Program-made: the position numbers and the translations under genes
Assembly: GCF_029910235.1 (NCBI RefSeq)
Contig: NZ_CP112874.1
Span: 4,578,501 to 4,642,500 of the forward strand
DNA: 64,000 bases
Reading direction: 5' to 3'
Origin: Pseudanabaena galeata CCNP1313
GTDB lineage: Bacteria > Cyanobacteriota > Cyanobacteriia > Pseudanabaenales > Pseudanabaenaceae
Part shown: piece by piece, positions 8,261 through 16,684 of the stretch
How the letters are laid out: every line of letters begins with the position of its first letter
How positions within the stretch are numbered: the stretch's first letter is position 1
Notes under the pieces: generated by a model
Seen by the model: only the letters and a program-made list of their open reading frames with translations
What the model was told of the DNA's origin: nothing
The model's database searches: none

Positions 8261-8919
8261 TAACTATTCCTATAAATTACTATCAATCCTTCTTCTTGTC
8301 CAGCAAGGTCAATTACTCTTCCGTATTGAAGTCGCCATTGCAAAGCATTGGAAATAGTTAAAAAGCCTTGAATAGGATGACTAATAATTATTTCATCAGC
8401 AATATTTGACAACTCGATTTCATCAATAGGTAAATTTCGATCAGCCATAAACGCTATCAAATCGTCTTTATTCCCTTCATTAGCTAAAATATTGCGAATA
8501 CCACGAGTCATCTGAAAATCGCTTGTTCTTTCAGCACTTACATAGATTGTATGCAGAATATTTAGAGTTCCAGTTCTATTAATACTATCGTCAGTTTTAT
8601 CATAGACAAAAATGATCAACCCGTAGCCTAGCCCAAAAATCTTTTGTCGGGCAGATTTGAATGGACAAGATGACTGAGGCTGCTTAATGCTTGTCACCTT
8701 AATATCTATGAGCAAACTTGGAAAATCAATTCCACTAGCAGAATTACCTTCTATAAAATCATATTTATTTTTGAGATACAGTCTGAATTTTTGTTCTAAG
8801 TATGTTCCAATAGCTTTTCCATCAGTTACTCCATAAAGTGTTGGTTGTGGATGAATAGACTCAATCTCTGAAAATAGAGCAGCTTCAGCACAAAGAGATT
8901 CTATAGTTAAAAGTGTCAT
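8260..8919 (-). CDS. Type II restriction endonuclease, PD-(D/E)XK type
   Basis: A 219-residue protein next to a cognate-looking methyltransferase. The probable active site is G-I-D65-F-P-S-L-L-I-D72-I-K74, a classical D-Xn-D-X-K arrangement after the G-T-Y-L-E-Q-K-F helix. The following S-C-P-F-K-S-A-R-Q-K-I-F-G-L-G-Y-G-L-I-I-F-V-Y-D-K segment is also typical of small type II enzymes. I do not recognise the specificity. It is encoded before the methyltransferase; the stop-start overlap (TAATG) at 8258-8262 couples their expression. The function rests on the motif and context, not on overall similarity to a named enzyme. Confidence 0.8.
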   Translation of the reverse strand: MTLLTIESLCAEAALFSEIESIHPQPTLYGVTDGKAIGTYLEQKFRLYLKNKYDFIEGNSASGIDFPSLLIDIKVTSIKQPQSSCPFKSARQKIFGLGYGLIIFVYDKTDDSINRTGTLNILHTIYVSAERTSDFQMTRGIRNILANEGNKDDLIAFMADRNLPIDEIELSNIADEIIISHPIQGFLTISNALQWRLQYGRVIDLAGQEEGLIVIYRNS

Positions 8920-8945
8920 AGTAAAAGGGATAGCTGGTATTTATC

Positions 8946-10676
8946 TTAGCCTATAGTGCTTTGTGTTTGAATGAAACAACTGGCTAATTCTGTGGGGGTA
9001 ATTAGAGGATAGTCGCGATCGCAAAAAGCACTCAGCTTTTGCGATAACATCACTGATTGCGGTGGCGTGAGATAGGTAGACTCTAGCAAATCAGTTTGAT
9101 GATAGGCTTGGCGCAACGGTGCATCTAGTAAGATCGTACCTTTTCCCATCACGATCGCGCGATCGGCATAGTCGGGCATTAAGTATAAATGGTGCGTAAT
9201 TACAATTACAGTTTTCCCCATTTGATGCAATTGCCGACTGACTTGTAAAATCGAAGAAGCACCCTGATAGTCTTGCCCTGTCGTCGGTTCATCAAAAATG
9301 ATGATCTCAGGATTCATTGCTAATAGGGCTGCAATCACGATGCGTCCACGTTCTCCTTTGGGTAAAGATAACGGATGAGCATGGCGCTGTTCCCAGAGTT
9401 GCATGGCTTTAAGACTGCGCTCAGTTTCTTTCTTGACGACATCAGGCGCATAACCAAGAAAAGGCAAAGCAAAAGCAACTTCCTTCTCAACGGAAGTATT
9501 AAAAATTTGGTTGTCAGGATTTTGGGCAAGGTAGCCGATGGATTGAGCAAGGTCGCTGACGGATAGCTCTCTGGTATCGCGATCACCTACTAATACTTTG
9601 CCTGATGTCGGTTTTAGCAAGTTGAGAAAATGCTTAACCAATGTACTTTTACCCGCACCATTCTGTCCCACGATCAGCACGTATTCACCCTCATGGATGT
9701 CTAGCGAGACATTTTTGAGAGCTTCCGTACCATCGTCATAGGTATGTTTGAGATTTTGAACTGAGAGAACGGGTGGTCTGCTACTGCGAGTCGGAGTTGT
9801 AAATAGGGGCGGATCATTGGGGAGAATTTGCGATCGCAGTTCAGTTAAAGCTGCTATACCCGCATCCAAAGTAACGGGAATCTGCGGAATATTAATTCCC
9901 TTGTGCTGAATTTGGCTAAAAGCTTGAGCAACTTCGGGCGGACGGAGTTTGTTTTGTTCTAGTAAATCAATCTGTGCGTAGATTTCATCGGGAGTGCCGA
10001 CGGCTAGCAATTTCCCCTTTGAAAGCAAGGCAATGCGATCGCAAAATTCTGCCATTTCTTCCGCAGCATGGGAAACCATGACGATTGCTACGCCGAGTTC
10101 TTCTTTTAATTCTCTGACTGTAGCAAAGACTTCTTGGGAACCAATGGGATCGAGTTGCGAAGTGGGTTCATCAAGAATTAATAAATCAGGTTGCAGTGCT
10201 AAGGCGGCGGCAATGGCTAAACGCTGTTTTTGACCACCTGAAAGCTCTTGGGGATTCTTCTTTTCAAAGCCTTCCAAACGAACTGATTTTAAAACAATGG
10301 GAATGCGGCGCAGGATTTCTTCACGGGGGACACAGAGATTTTCGAGGGCAAAGGCGATCTCATTTTCGACGGATGTAGCGGTAATCTGGATTTCAGGATC
10401 TTCAAACACAATCCCCACATGACGCGCTAGTTCACTGACGGGATGTTCGAGGCTATCTAATCCTGCGATCGCAATTTTGCCAAAAAAACGTCCACCGTAA
10501 AACTGGGGAACGATGCCAGTGAGGGCAAGACATAGGGTAGTTTTACCTGCTCCTGTCGCGCCAATGATTCCTAAAAATTCTCCTTTGTTAATGGTTAACG
10601 AGATATCTTTTAAGACTGTCTCTTTGGAGTTGGGATAGATATAGGAAACTTTGTCTAAGACCGCGATCGCTTGCAT
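8946..10676 (-). CDS. Fused ECF transporter ATPase (two ABC domains, EcfA-EcfA')
   Basis: A 576-residue protein with two complete ABC ATPase domains. The first has Walker A G-A-T-G-A-G-K-T-T (about residues 39-47), signature L-S-G-G-Q-K-Q-R and Walker B L-L-I-L-D-E-P-T. The second has Walker A G-Q-N-G-A-G-K-S-T (about 337), a divergent signature L-S-L-P-K-G-E-R-G-R and Walker B I-I-I-F-D-E-P-T. The fused A-A' arrangement plus the EcfT gene 2.1 kb downstream on the same strand identifies an energy-coupling factor module. The substrate is unknown. In an ordinary operon EcfT would follow directly; here the R-M pair lies between. Confidence 0.93.
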   Translation of the reverse strand: MQAIAVLDKVSYIYPNSKETVLKDISLTINKGEFLGIIGATGAGKTTLCLALTGIVPQFYGGRFFGKIAIAGLDSLEHPVSELARHVGIVFEDPEIQITATSVENEIAFALENLCVPREEILRRIPIVLKSVRLEGFEKKNPQELSGGQKQRLAIAAALALQPDLLILDEPTSQLDPIGSQEVFATVRELKEELGVAIVMVSHAAEEMAEFCDRIALLSKGKLLAVGTPDEIYAQIDLLEQNKLRPPEVAQAFSQIQHKGINIPQIPVTLDAGIAALTELRSQILPNDPPLFTTPTRSSRPPVLSVQNLKHTYDDGTEALKNVSLDIHEGEYVLIVGQNGAGKSTLVKHFLNLLKPTSGKVLVGDRDTRELSVSDLAQSIGYLAQNPDNQIFNTSVEKEVAFALPFLGYAPDVVKKETERSLKAMQLWEQRHAHPLSLPKGERGRIVIAALLAMNPEIIIFDEPTTGQDYQGASSILQVSRQLHQMGKTVIVITHHLYLMPDYADRAIVMGKGTILLDAPLRQAYHQTDLLESTYLTPPQSVMLSQKLSAFCDRDYPLITPTELASCFIQTQSTIG

Positions 10677-10710
10677 AATTTCGAGGGTTGAGCAATTTGA
10701 TAAGTAACTG

Positions 10711-10749
10711 ATTTTTGATGGTGAGACAAAGCCGTGCCATCAAAAATCT
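10711..10749 (-). terminator. Hairpin after the 2-oxoglutarate decarboxylase gene
   Basis: GATTTTTGATGG and CCATCAAAAATC form 12-bp arms around a 15-nt loop. There is no U-run, so it may be a processing or stability element, not an intrinsic terminator. Confidence 0.45.
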
Positions 10750-10762
10750 TACGGAGAAGCCC

Positions 10763-12403
10763 TTACATCGGACAAGATAAATCGCCGACTTTGCGAGAAA
10801 ACAGCATATTTTCGCGGTAATCAACGGGGCAATCGATGACAGCAGGTACATTTTGGGCAAGCGCTTCCTTAAGTGTCGGTATTAAATCCATTGCCGATGT
10901 GACGCGATAGCCTATTAGCCCCATACTCTCGGCAAGTTTCACAAAGTCAGGATTACCAAATTTGATGAATGCGGATCGACCATAATGGATTTGTTGCTTC
11001 CATTCGATCAGTCCATAGCCACCATCATTAAAAATAATCGTCACAAAGGGCGTACCGATACGAGTTGCGGTTTCTAATTCTTGCATATTCATCATAAAGC
11101 CACCGTCACCTGTTACGGCGACGATCTTGCGATCAGGATTGACCAGTTTCGCCGCGATCGCCCCCGGAATTGCGATCCCCATCGCCGCAAAACCATTGGA
11201 AATAATGCAAGTATTAGGGCGATCGCAGTGGTAATGCCTTGCCATCCACATCTTATGCGCTCCCACATCGGAAATCACGATATCCTCAGCAGCCATGACT
11301 TGACGCAGATCGTAGATAATCTTCTGGGGCTTAATCGGAAACCCGTCATCATGGGCATACTGCTCATAGGTAGCCAGAACTTGTGGACGTAGGGCGATCG
11401 CGTGAGGATCAGTCATTCCTGTGCGATCGCAACGGTGCATAATCTCCACCAATGAATCCGAAATATCACCCACAATTTCCACTTGAGGCATATAGCTGCT
11501 GTCAACTTCCGCAGGTAACTCCGCAATGTGAATAATCGGAATTGTGCCATGAGGATTCCATTTCTTGGGGGAATATTCGATTAAGTCATAGCCAACAGCG
11601 ATTACTAAATCCGTTTCATCAAAAGCGCAATTAATTACATCCCTCTGCTGCAAACCGATTGACCAAAGCGCCAGAGGATGACGGTAGGGAATGACACCCT
11701 TACCCATAAAGGTATTTGCCACAGGGATATTTAAACGGGTCGCAAAATCGATGAAAGCTTGACTAGCTTGAGAACGAATTGCCCCATTGCCCACCAGAAT
11801 CAAAGGATTTTTGGCTTGTGCAATCAGTAGAGCGGCTTCCGATAAGCTGCGATAGGATGCATACATCGAATTGCGATCGCCTTTAATCAATAAAGGTTGC
11901 CCTGTGACTTCCATATCGGCAATATTTTCTGGTAAGTCAATATGTACTGCTCCCGGTTTCTCAGATTTAGCCAGTTTAAAGGCTTTACGCACAATTTCAG
12001 GGGTGATGCTAGGGCGCACGATTTGAGCATTCCATTTGGTTACAGGCTCGAACATGGCAACTAGATCAAGGTATTGATGGGAATTGATATGCATCCGATC
12101 AGTTCCCACTTGCCCCGTAATGGCAATCAATGGCGCACAGTCTAAGTTGGCATCGGCAACCCCCGTCATCAAATTTGTAGCTCCTGGCCCAAGCGTCGAT
12201 AAACATACCCCCGGTTTACCTGTAAGTCTGCCATAGACATCTGCCATGAAAGCGGCTCCCTGCTCATGACGTGTAGTAATAAATGTAATCGATGAATTCT
12301 CAAGGGCATTGAGAACCGCCATATTCTCTTCCCCCGGCAGACCGAAGATATATTCTACTCCCTCATTCTCTAAGCATTTGACTAATAGTTCTGCGGTTTT
12401 CAT
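10763..12403 (-). CDS. 2-Oxoglutarate decarboxylase (acetolactate-synthase-like ThDP enzyme)
   Basis: A thiamine-diphosphate enzyme of 546 residues. The activating Glu lies in T-T-R-H-E-Q-G-A-A-F-M-A-D-V-Y-G-R (about residues 43-59), and the ThDP/Mg motif is G-D-G-G-F-M-M-N (about 430). Automatic annotation would read acetolactate synthase, but the N-terminus (C-L-E-N-E-G-V-E-Y-I-F-G-L-P-G-E-E-N) and the pairing with a succinic semialdehyde dehydrogenase gene match the pair shown in Synechococcus sp. PCC 7002 to turn 2-oxoglutarate into succinic semialdehyde and then succinate. The role assignment is by gene pairing and remembered similarity. It is the second gene of a two-gene operon, 59 bp after the dehydrogenase. 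Acetolactate synthase activity cannot be excluded. Confidence 0.8.
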   Translation of the reverse strand: MKTAELLVKCLENEGVEYIFGLPGEENMAVLNALENSSITFITTRHEQGAAFMADVYGRLTGKPGVCLSTLGPGATNLMTGVADANLDCAPLIAITGQVGTDRMHINSHQYLDLVAMFEPVTKWNAQIVRPSITPEIVRKAFKLAKSEKPGAVHIDLPENIADMEVTGQPLLIKGDRNSMYASYRSLSEAALLIAQAKNPLILVGNGAIRSQASQAFIDFATRLNIPVANTFMGKGVIPYRHPLALWSIGLQQRDVINCAFDETDLVIAVGYDLIEYSPKKWNPHGTIPIIHIAELPAEVDSSYMPQVEIVGDISDSLVEIMHRCDRTGMTDPHAIALRPQVLATYEQYAHDDGFPIKPQKIIYDLRQVMAAEDIVISDVGAHKMWMARHYHCDRPNTCIISNGFAAMGIAIPGAIAAKLVNPDRKIVAVTGDGGFMMNMQELETATRIGTPFVTIIFNDGGYGLIEWKQQIHYGRSAFIKFGNPDFVKLAESMGLIGYRVTSAMDLIPTLKEALAQNVPAVIDCPVDYRENMLFSRKVGDLSCPM

Positions 12404-12423
12404 AGCTTCCTCACAAATTTAAG

Positions 12424-12455
12424 TTTGGATTCGCACGATCTGCGTGCGAATCCAA
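12424..12455 (-). promoter_or_regulatory. Intercistronic hairpin between SSADH and 2-OG decarboxylase genes
   Basis: TTGGATTCGCACG-ATCTG-CGTGCGAATCCAA is a 13-bp perfect stem in a 59-bp gap. It lacks a U-run on the coding strand, so it may tune the ratio of the two products more than end transcription. Confidence 0.5.
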
Positions 12456-12462
12456 ATAGGGT

Positions 12463-13827
12463 TTATTTAATCCAAATAGTTTTAATATTCACGAATTCGC
12501 GAATACCTTCGACACCTAACTCACGTCCAAAACCCGATCGCTTGATTCCGCCAAAAGGAATACGCGGATCGGATTTGACCATCCCATTAACAAAGACTGC
12601 ACCCGCCTCGATTTGTTCGATCGCTAATTCTATTTCCTGTTGATCGTTACTCCAAAAGCTTGCTCCCAATCCAAAATTAGTGCTATTCGCAAGGGCGATC
12701 GCTTCAGTGAAGTTCTGCACCCGAAAAACGGAGGCAACGGGGCCAAAAAATTCTTCTTGATAGGGTGGCGCACCCAAAGGAATATCCGCCAAAATTGTCG
12801 GCGCATAAAAATTGCCTTTCTCCTTCACGCGATACCCCCCAACTAAGACCTTTGCCCCTAGATCGACCGTGGCTTTCACTTGCAAATCTAGTTCATTTAA
12901 AATTTGTGGTGTCGCAAGGGGACCCACGTCAGTTTCAGGCTGCATCGGATCGCCTACTTTTAGCGCTTTGAATTTCTCGACAAATTTAGCAATAAACTGA
13001 TCAGCGATCGCCTCTTCGATAATAAAACGCTTCGCCGCAATACAGGTCTGTCCATTGTTCATCACTCGCGCTGTCACTGCGGTACTGACCGCCAAATCTA
13101 AATCCGCACTTTTAAGCACAATAAACGGATCACTGCCCCCAAGTTCCAAAACTACTTTTTTAAGATGATGCCCTGCGATCGCGGCAAGGCTTTGTCCCGC
13201 AGATTCGCTTCCTGTCAATGTCGCCGCCTTTACTCTCGCATCGGCAACTAGTCCCGCTACGCGATCCGCTCCAACTAACAGGGATTGAAATGCACCTTCA
13301 GGTATACCCGCAGCATGGAAGACTTCCGCGATCGCTAAGGCACATTGCGGTACATTCGAGGCGTGCTTTAGCAGTCCCACATTCCCTGCCATCAGTGCAG
13401 GCACAGCAAAGCGAAACACTTGCCAAAATGGAAAGTTCCAAGGCATGACTGCAAGGATAATTCCTAAGGGTTGATAGCGAATGATCGTTCGGCTAGCATC
13501 GGTTTGGGCAGGAGTATCCGCTAAAAACTGTGGTGCATGTTCGGCATAAAAGCGGCAGAGATTGGCACATTTCTCGATTTCGGCGATCGCACTTTTGAGA
13601 GTTTTCCCCATTTCAAGGGTCATGATGATCCCAAATTCAGTTTTCTTTGCTTCCAGAATGTCAGCGGCTTGGAGCATCCATTGGGCGCGATCGCGAAAAC
13701 TCGTGTGTTTGTAAGTGGCAAAGGTGCGATCGGCGAGTGCTAGCTTATGTTCGAGTTGCTGATCTGTCAAAGGCTCAAAGGTCTTTAACACTTCTCCCGT
13801 TACAGGATTTATTGATGCGATCGCCAT
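12463..13827 (-). CDS. gabD: NAD(P)-dependent succinic semialdehyde dehydrogenase
   Basis: An aldehyde dehydrogenase of 454 residues from ATG 13827 ([12 protein letters not shown]); an upstream in-frame extension to 13884 lacks family similarity and is rejected. The catalytic Glu lies in [10 protein letters not shown] (about residue 225-234) and the catalytic Cys in [11 protein letters not shown] (about 259). It oxidises succinic semialdehyde to succinate. Placed first in an operon with the 2-oxoglutarate decarboxylase, it closes the TCA cycle in place of 2-oxoglutarate dehydrogenase. Confidence 0.9.
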   Translation of the reverse strand: MAIASINPVTGEVLKTFEPLTDQQLEHKLALADRTFATYKHTSFRDRAQWMLQAADILEAKKTEFGIIMTLEMGKTLKSAIAEIEKCANLCRFYAEHAPQFLADTPAQTDASRTIIRYQPLGIILAVMPWNFPFWQVFRFAVPALMAGNVGLLKHASNVPQCALAIAEVFHAAGIPEGAFQSLLVGADRVAGLVADARVKAATLTGSESAGQSLAAIAGHHLKKVVLELGGSDPFIVLKSADLDLAVSTAVTARVMNNGQTCIAAKRFIIEEAIADQFIAKFVEKFKALKVGDPMQPETDVGPLATPQILNELDLQVKATVDLGAKVLVGGYRVKEKGNFYAPTILADIPLGAPPYQEEFFGPVASVFRVQNFTEAIALANSTNFGLGASFWSNDQQEIELAIEQIEAGAVFVNGMVKSDPRIPFGGIKRSGFGRELGVEGIREFVNIKTIWIK

Positions 13828-13956
13828 GATCTTTTCTCCATTCCTGAGCAGATATATTAAGATCTTAATCCTTGCGATCGCCAAATATACCGATAATTCA
13901 AGTTAATTTACGATGTATCACGATTGAAGTTCAAAGAGATCATTATTTAACGCCAA

Positions 13957-14023
13957 AGATAAGGGGCGGCGCTTCGCGCCGCCCCTTATCTTTTGGGTTT
14001 TATGTTCTAAGCAAAACCTTGTA
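13957..14023. repeat. Half copy of a TATAGC-family hairpin element
   Basis: GATAAGGGGCGGCGC/GCGCCGCCCCTTATC hairpin followed by TTTTGGGTTTTATGTTCTAAGCAAAAC, which matches the right half of the family 3 element at 17592-17709. The left arm is missing. It may serve as a terminator. Confidence 0.65.
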
Positions 14024-14046
14024 ATGCAGAAATTTGCATGAATTAC

Positions 14047-14078
14047 TTGACCTTATACTATGGTATAAGGTCTACACT
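14047..14078 (+). promoter_or_regulatory. MerR-type promoter and operator
   Basis: TTGACC (14047-14052) and TACACT (14073-14078) are separated by a long 20-bp spacer. The spacer is filled by the perfect dyad ACCTTATAC-TATG-GTATAAGGT (14050-14071). An over-long spacer occupied by the operator is the hallmark of MerR-family promoters, where the activated regulator untwists the DNA. Expected transcription start is near 14085, just ahead of the MerR gene, so the gene is probably autoregulated. Confidence 0.82.
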
Positions 14079-14105
14079 TGTAACCGTTGGATGGAAAAAG
14101 CAAAG

Positions 14106-14588
14106 ATGTCAATGCTGCAAGTCGGTGAAGTCTCTCGCAAATTGGGTTTAAATCCTCAGACGCTTTATTTCTACGAGCGAATTGGCTTAATTCCCTCTCC
14201 TCTTAGAACTGAGGCGGGATATCGCTTGTTTAGTCAAGAAGATGTAGATCGCTTAGCTTTTATCACCCAGACTAAGGCGATGGGTTTGAGTCTAGATGAC
14301 ATCAGAGAAATTTTGGCGGTCAAAGACGGAAAGTTCCCCGCTTGTCAGGCTGTGCATGATTCTCTGCTTAAAAAAGCCAAAATGATTGAAGAGACAATCC
14401 AGCAACTGCAAATACTGCATGACGAACTTTTGCCACTGATTGATCACTGTAAACAACATATCGAATGCCAAGATTGTCCGAACTCACAGGAATCTTGTGC
14501 TGATGTAGACGATCCGCGTCATGGTTTCCAGCAATCTTGTAGTGCTTGGCAGGGACGTACTGAAATGTCTTCAGTGAGCAGTCAATAA
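14106..14588 (+). CDS. MerR-family transcriptional regulator
   Basis: A helix-turn-helix M-L-Q-V-G-E-V-S-R-K-L-G-L-N-P-Q-T-L-Y-F-Y-E-R-I-G-L-I is followed by R-L-F-S-Q-E-D-V-D-R-L, a long coiled dimerisation helix and a C-terminal region with several cysteines (C-K-Q-H-I-E-C-Q-D-C and later Cys). This resembles metal- or redox-sensing members. An open frame extends upstream to 14034 but runs through its own operator, so the start is ATG 14106, or ATG 14112 six bases on. It lies 84 bp before a desaturase gene on the same strand; whether it controls that gene is not shown. Effector unknown. Confidence 0.85.
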   Translation: MSMLQVGEVSRKLGLNPQTLYFYERIGLIPSPLRTEAGYRLFSQEDVDRLAFITQTKAMGLSLDDIREILAVKDGKFPACQAVHDSLLKKAKMIEETIQQLQILHDELLPLIDHCKQHIECQDCPNSQESCADVDDPRHGFQQSCSAWQGRTEMSSVSSQ

Positions 14589-14672
14589 ATAATTTCCATT
14601 ATCTCCATAGTGGTTTTAATTTTTACGTAGGCAAAATCAAAAGTCCTGTATTAAAAATATTAGTTATAAACT

Positions 14673-15533
14673 ATGACCAGACTATTCTCAGATCTTCTCT
14701 ATCCATCTAGTGAAAACAATCCTAACCCTTTAAAACTAAGTTGGCCAGCAATCGTATTTTTTACAATTTTCCATTCTTTAGCTCTATTAGCTCCTTGGTT
14801 CTTCTCATGGTCAGCTTTAGGCGTGACTCTGATATTGCATTGGTTTTTAGGAAGTATTGGGATTTGTTTGGGATACCATCGTCTGCTGAGTCATCGTAGC
14901 TTTCAAGTCCCTAAATGGCTAGAATATGCGATCGCTCTAGTTGGAGCCGCCGCAGTTCAAGGAGGTCCAATCTTTTGGGTAGCAGGGCATCGTTTACACC
15001 ACGCGCATACTGAAGATGTAGAGAAAGATCCTTACTCGGCTCGTAAAGGATTTTGGTGGAGTCATATGTTGTGGCTGTTCTATCCTAAAGAAGAGTTCTT
15101 TAATCCTACGCTGTACCGCAAATATGCGCCTGAAATGGCTCGCGACCCTTTCTATCTATGGCTAGATAAGTATTATCTACTATTACAAATTCCTCTAGGA
15201 GTGGCGTTATATCTCCTTGGTGGTTGGTCTTATATCATTTGGGGCATGTGTGTGCGCTCAGTTTTACTATGGCATAGTACTTGGTTTATCAACTCGGTTA
15301 CGCATATGTGGGGATATCGCACGTTCGAGACTAATGATAATTCACGGAATCTCTGGTGGGCGGCGATCGTTACCTATGGCGAAGGCTGGCACAATAACCA
15401 TCATGCCTATCCCCATGTTGCCAAAGCAGGTTGGCGCTGGTGGGAAGTTGATGTCACTTGGTGGGCTATCCAATTGCTAAGAAGCTTGGGGTTAGCCACA
15501 AAGGTAATCATGCCTCCTGCACTTAAAAACTGA
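14673..15533 (+). CDS. desC: Acyl-lipid desaturase (delta-9 type)
   Basis: A membrane di-iron fatty acid desaturase of 286 residues with four hydrophobic segments. The three histidine boxes are H-R-L-L-S-H (residues 69-74), H-R-L-H-H (106-110) and H-N-N-H-H (about 240). Cyanobacterial members put the first double bond into membrane lipids using ferredoxin. The closest remembered family is DesC, but the regiospecificity is inferred. The stop TGA (15531-15533) is supplied by a family 1 MITE that begins at 15530, with a perfect 7-bp target duplication around it; the final residues may therefore differ from those of relatives. Confidence 0.88.
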   Translation: MTRLFSDLLYPSSENNPNPLKLSWPAIVFFTIFHSLALLAPWFFSWSALGVTLILHWFLGSIGICLGYHRLLSHRSFQVPKWLEYAIALVGAAAVQGGPIFWVAGHRLHHAHTEDVEKDPYSARKGFWWSHMLWLFYPKEEFFNPTLYRKYAPEMARDPFYLWLDKYYLLLQIPLGVALYLLGGWSYIIWGMCVRSVLLWHSTWFINSVTHMWGYRTFETNDNSRNLWWAAIVTYGEGWHNNHHAYPHVAKAGWRWWEVDVTWWAIQLLRSLGLATKVIMPPALKN

Positions 15534-15693
15534 TGTTACGTGGAACTCAGATGATAAATCTCTTGTTGCTAGCACAACAGGGCAACCACGGGGGGATTGC
15601 CCCTACTCCAATAATTTAGATTTTTGTAGGGCTGTGCCACAGGGCAAGCCCTAGACTTAGATGATCGTAGGGATTCTATCCACGTAACATCAG
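15530..15693. mobile_element. MITE-like element, family 1 (copy C, 164 bp)
   Basis: TIRs CTGATGTTACGTGGAA (15530-15545) and ATCCACGTAACATCAG (15678-15693). Perfect 7-bp target duplication TTAAAAA at 15523-15529 and 15694-15700. The interior matches copy A (3598-3761) in order and length. It provides the desaturase stop codon. Confidence 0.92.
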
Positions 15694-15706
15694 TTAAAAA
15701 TTAAGA

Positions 15707-15737
15707 AAGGTGAGATGCAAAGCATCTCACCTTTTTT
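15707..15737 (+). terminator. Intrinsic terminator after the desaturase
   Basis: AAGGTGAGATGC-AAA-GCATCTCACCTTTTTT. Confidence 0.8.
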
Positions 15738-15743
15738 ATAGGA

Positions 15744-15790
15744 ATATACCAAAACAGAAAATGGCGTAGCCATTTTCTGTTTTGGTATAT
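15744..15790. repeat. Long palindrome ATATACCAAAACAGAAAATGGC... (copy 1 of 2)
   Basis: ATACCAAAACAGAAAATGGC and its complement GCCATTTTCTGTTTTGGTAT flank a GTA centre. A related palindrome lies at 52562-52602. Confidence 0.8.
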
Positions 15791-15824
15791 CATCTTGCTA
15801 ATAGGAGCATTTTTGAGAGATTTT

Positions 15825-16634
15825 ATGCTTAAGCTGGCGATCGCTTATTTAAGAGTATTTTTAAGAGCCTCACTAATTTTTTGCCTACTGGGCTGTCCCA
15901 TTCTTCTAACCTTTGACAGTCCCGTTCAAGCTGGTAAATTCATGGCTTCTCTAGTCTTTGATACGGCAAATGATCCAGTTGAGGTTGCAGCTATCTATGA
16001 CACCTCCTATTCCACCCAGAAAACTCTTGTGAAGTCTTTGAAAGTCAGCAATAAGCTCATGAAAAAAGCTACGGGGTTTAAAGGATTTTCTCTGCTCCAA
16101 AGTCAAGATGGTAAACAAATAATTGCGCTCTCTCAATGGCAAGATCTACCTAGCTATCAGGCTTATGTCCCACCTTTAGCCGCCGACTTTAGTAAGTCCA
16201 AAAGTTCAGAGGGCTTAACTGCACCTCCTGCTCCTAGCCAAACCCTCGTATTTGAAGTTGTAAATGCTCAGACCGCGATCGCAGGTGCGACTCCAGCCCT
16301 TCGCGGTAAAGAGGCTGTTGTCCGACTGACTCAATTAGCTCCAAAAAGTCCTGAAATGCGATCGCAGATTCTGACTAGCATGGAAGAGATGGTTCCCTCT
16401 ATTTTACAAAATCAGCCGATTCCGCAGTCAGTGCTCTTGTTGAAGAGTTTGGATAGTGATGATTTGGTATTGATGACGAATTGGAATTGTAGCGCTATGT
16501 TTGAGGATGTCGGCAAACCTGAAGCGATCAACCTAAGCAGTGATTTAATGGAACTAGTAGATAATAAACAGAACATTTACAACGTTACAAGCATTATTCC
16601 TGCGGAAGTAAAAAAGGCTAAAAAAAGCAAATAA
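15825..16634 (+). CDS. Exported protein with antibiotic-biosynthesis-monooxygenase-like (ABM) domain
   Basis: A 269-residue protein from ATG 15825; an in-frame TTG at 15795 would add ten residues without benefit. A hydrophobic signal sequence (about residues 14-35) ends at V-Q-A-G. The mature part contains G-F-K-G-F-S-L-L-Q-S-Q-D-G-K-Q-I-I-A-L-S-Q-W, the pattern of the small dimeric alpha-beta-barrel (ABM) fold, and a second, weaker half, so it could be a duplicated barrel. The tail is lysine-rich. No catalytic residue can be named and the substrate is unknown. Confidence 0.65.
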   Translation: MLKLAIAYLRVFLRASLIFCLLGCPILLTFDSPVQAGKFMASLVFDTANDPVEVAAIYDTSYSTQKTLVKSLKVSNKLMKKATGFKGFSLLQSQDGKQIIALSQWQDLPSYQAYVPPLAADFSKSKSSEGLTAPPAPSQTLVFEVVNAQTAIAGATPALRGKEAVVRLTQLAPKSPEMRSQILTSMEEMVPSILQNQPIPQSVLLLKSLDSDDLVLMTNWNCSAMFEDVGKPEAINLSSDLMELVDNKQNIYNVTSIIPAEVKKAKKSK

Positions 16635-16684
16635 AAATTATAAGTGTCAAATGGGTCTTTTGGGCAAGATTCATTTGAAAAGCT

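Noticed and set aside
10763-12403. Plain acetolactate synthase (IlvB) call
   Set aside because: No small subunit gene is nearby and the gene is paired with SSADH; kept only as an alternative.
13828-13884. N-terminal extension of the SSADH
   Set aside because: The added residues are hydrophobic and unlike the family; ATG 13827 opens the conserved N-P-V-T-G start.
14034-14105. N-terminal extension of the MerR regulator
   Set aside because: It would translate through the -35/-10 region and operator of its own promoter.
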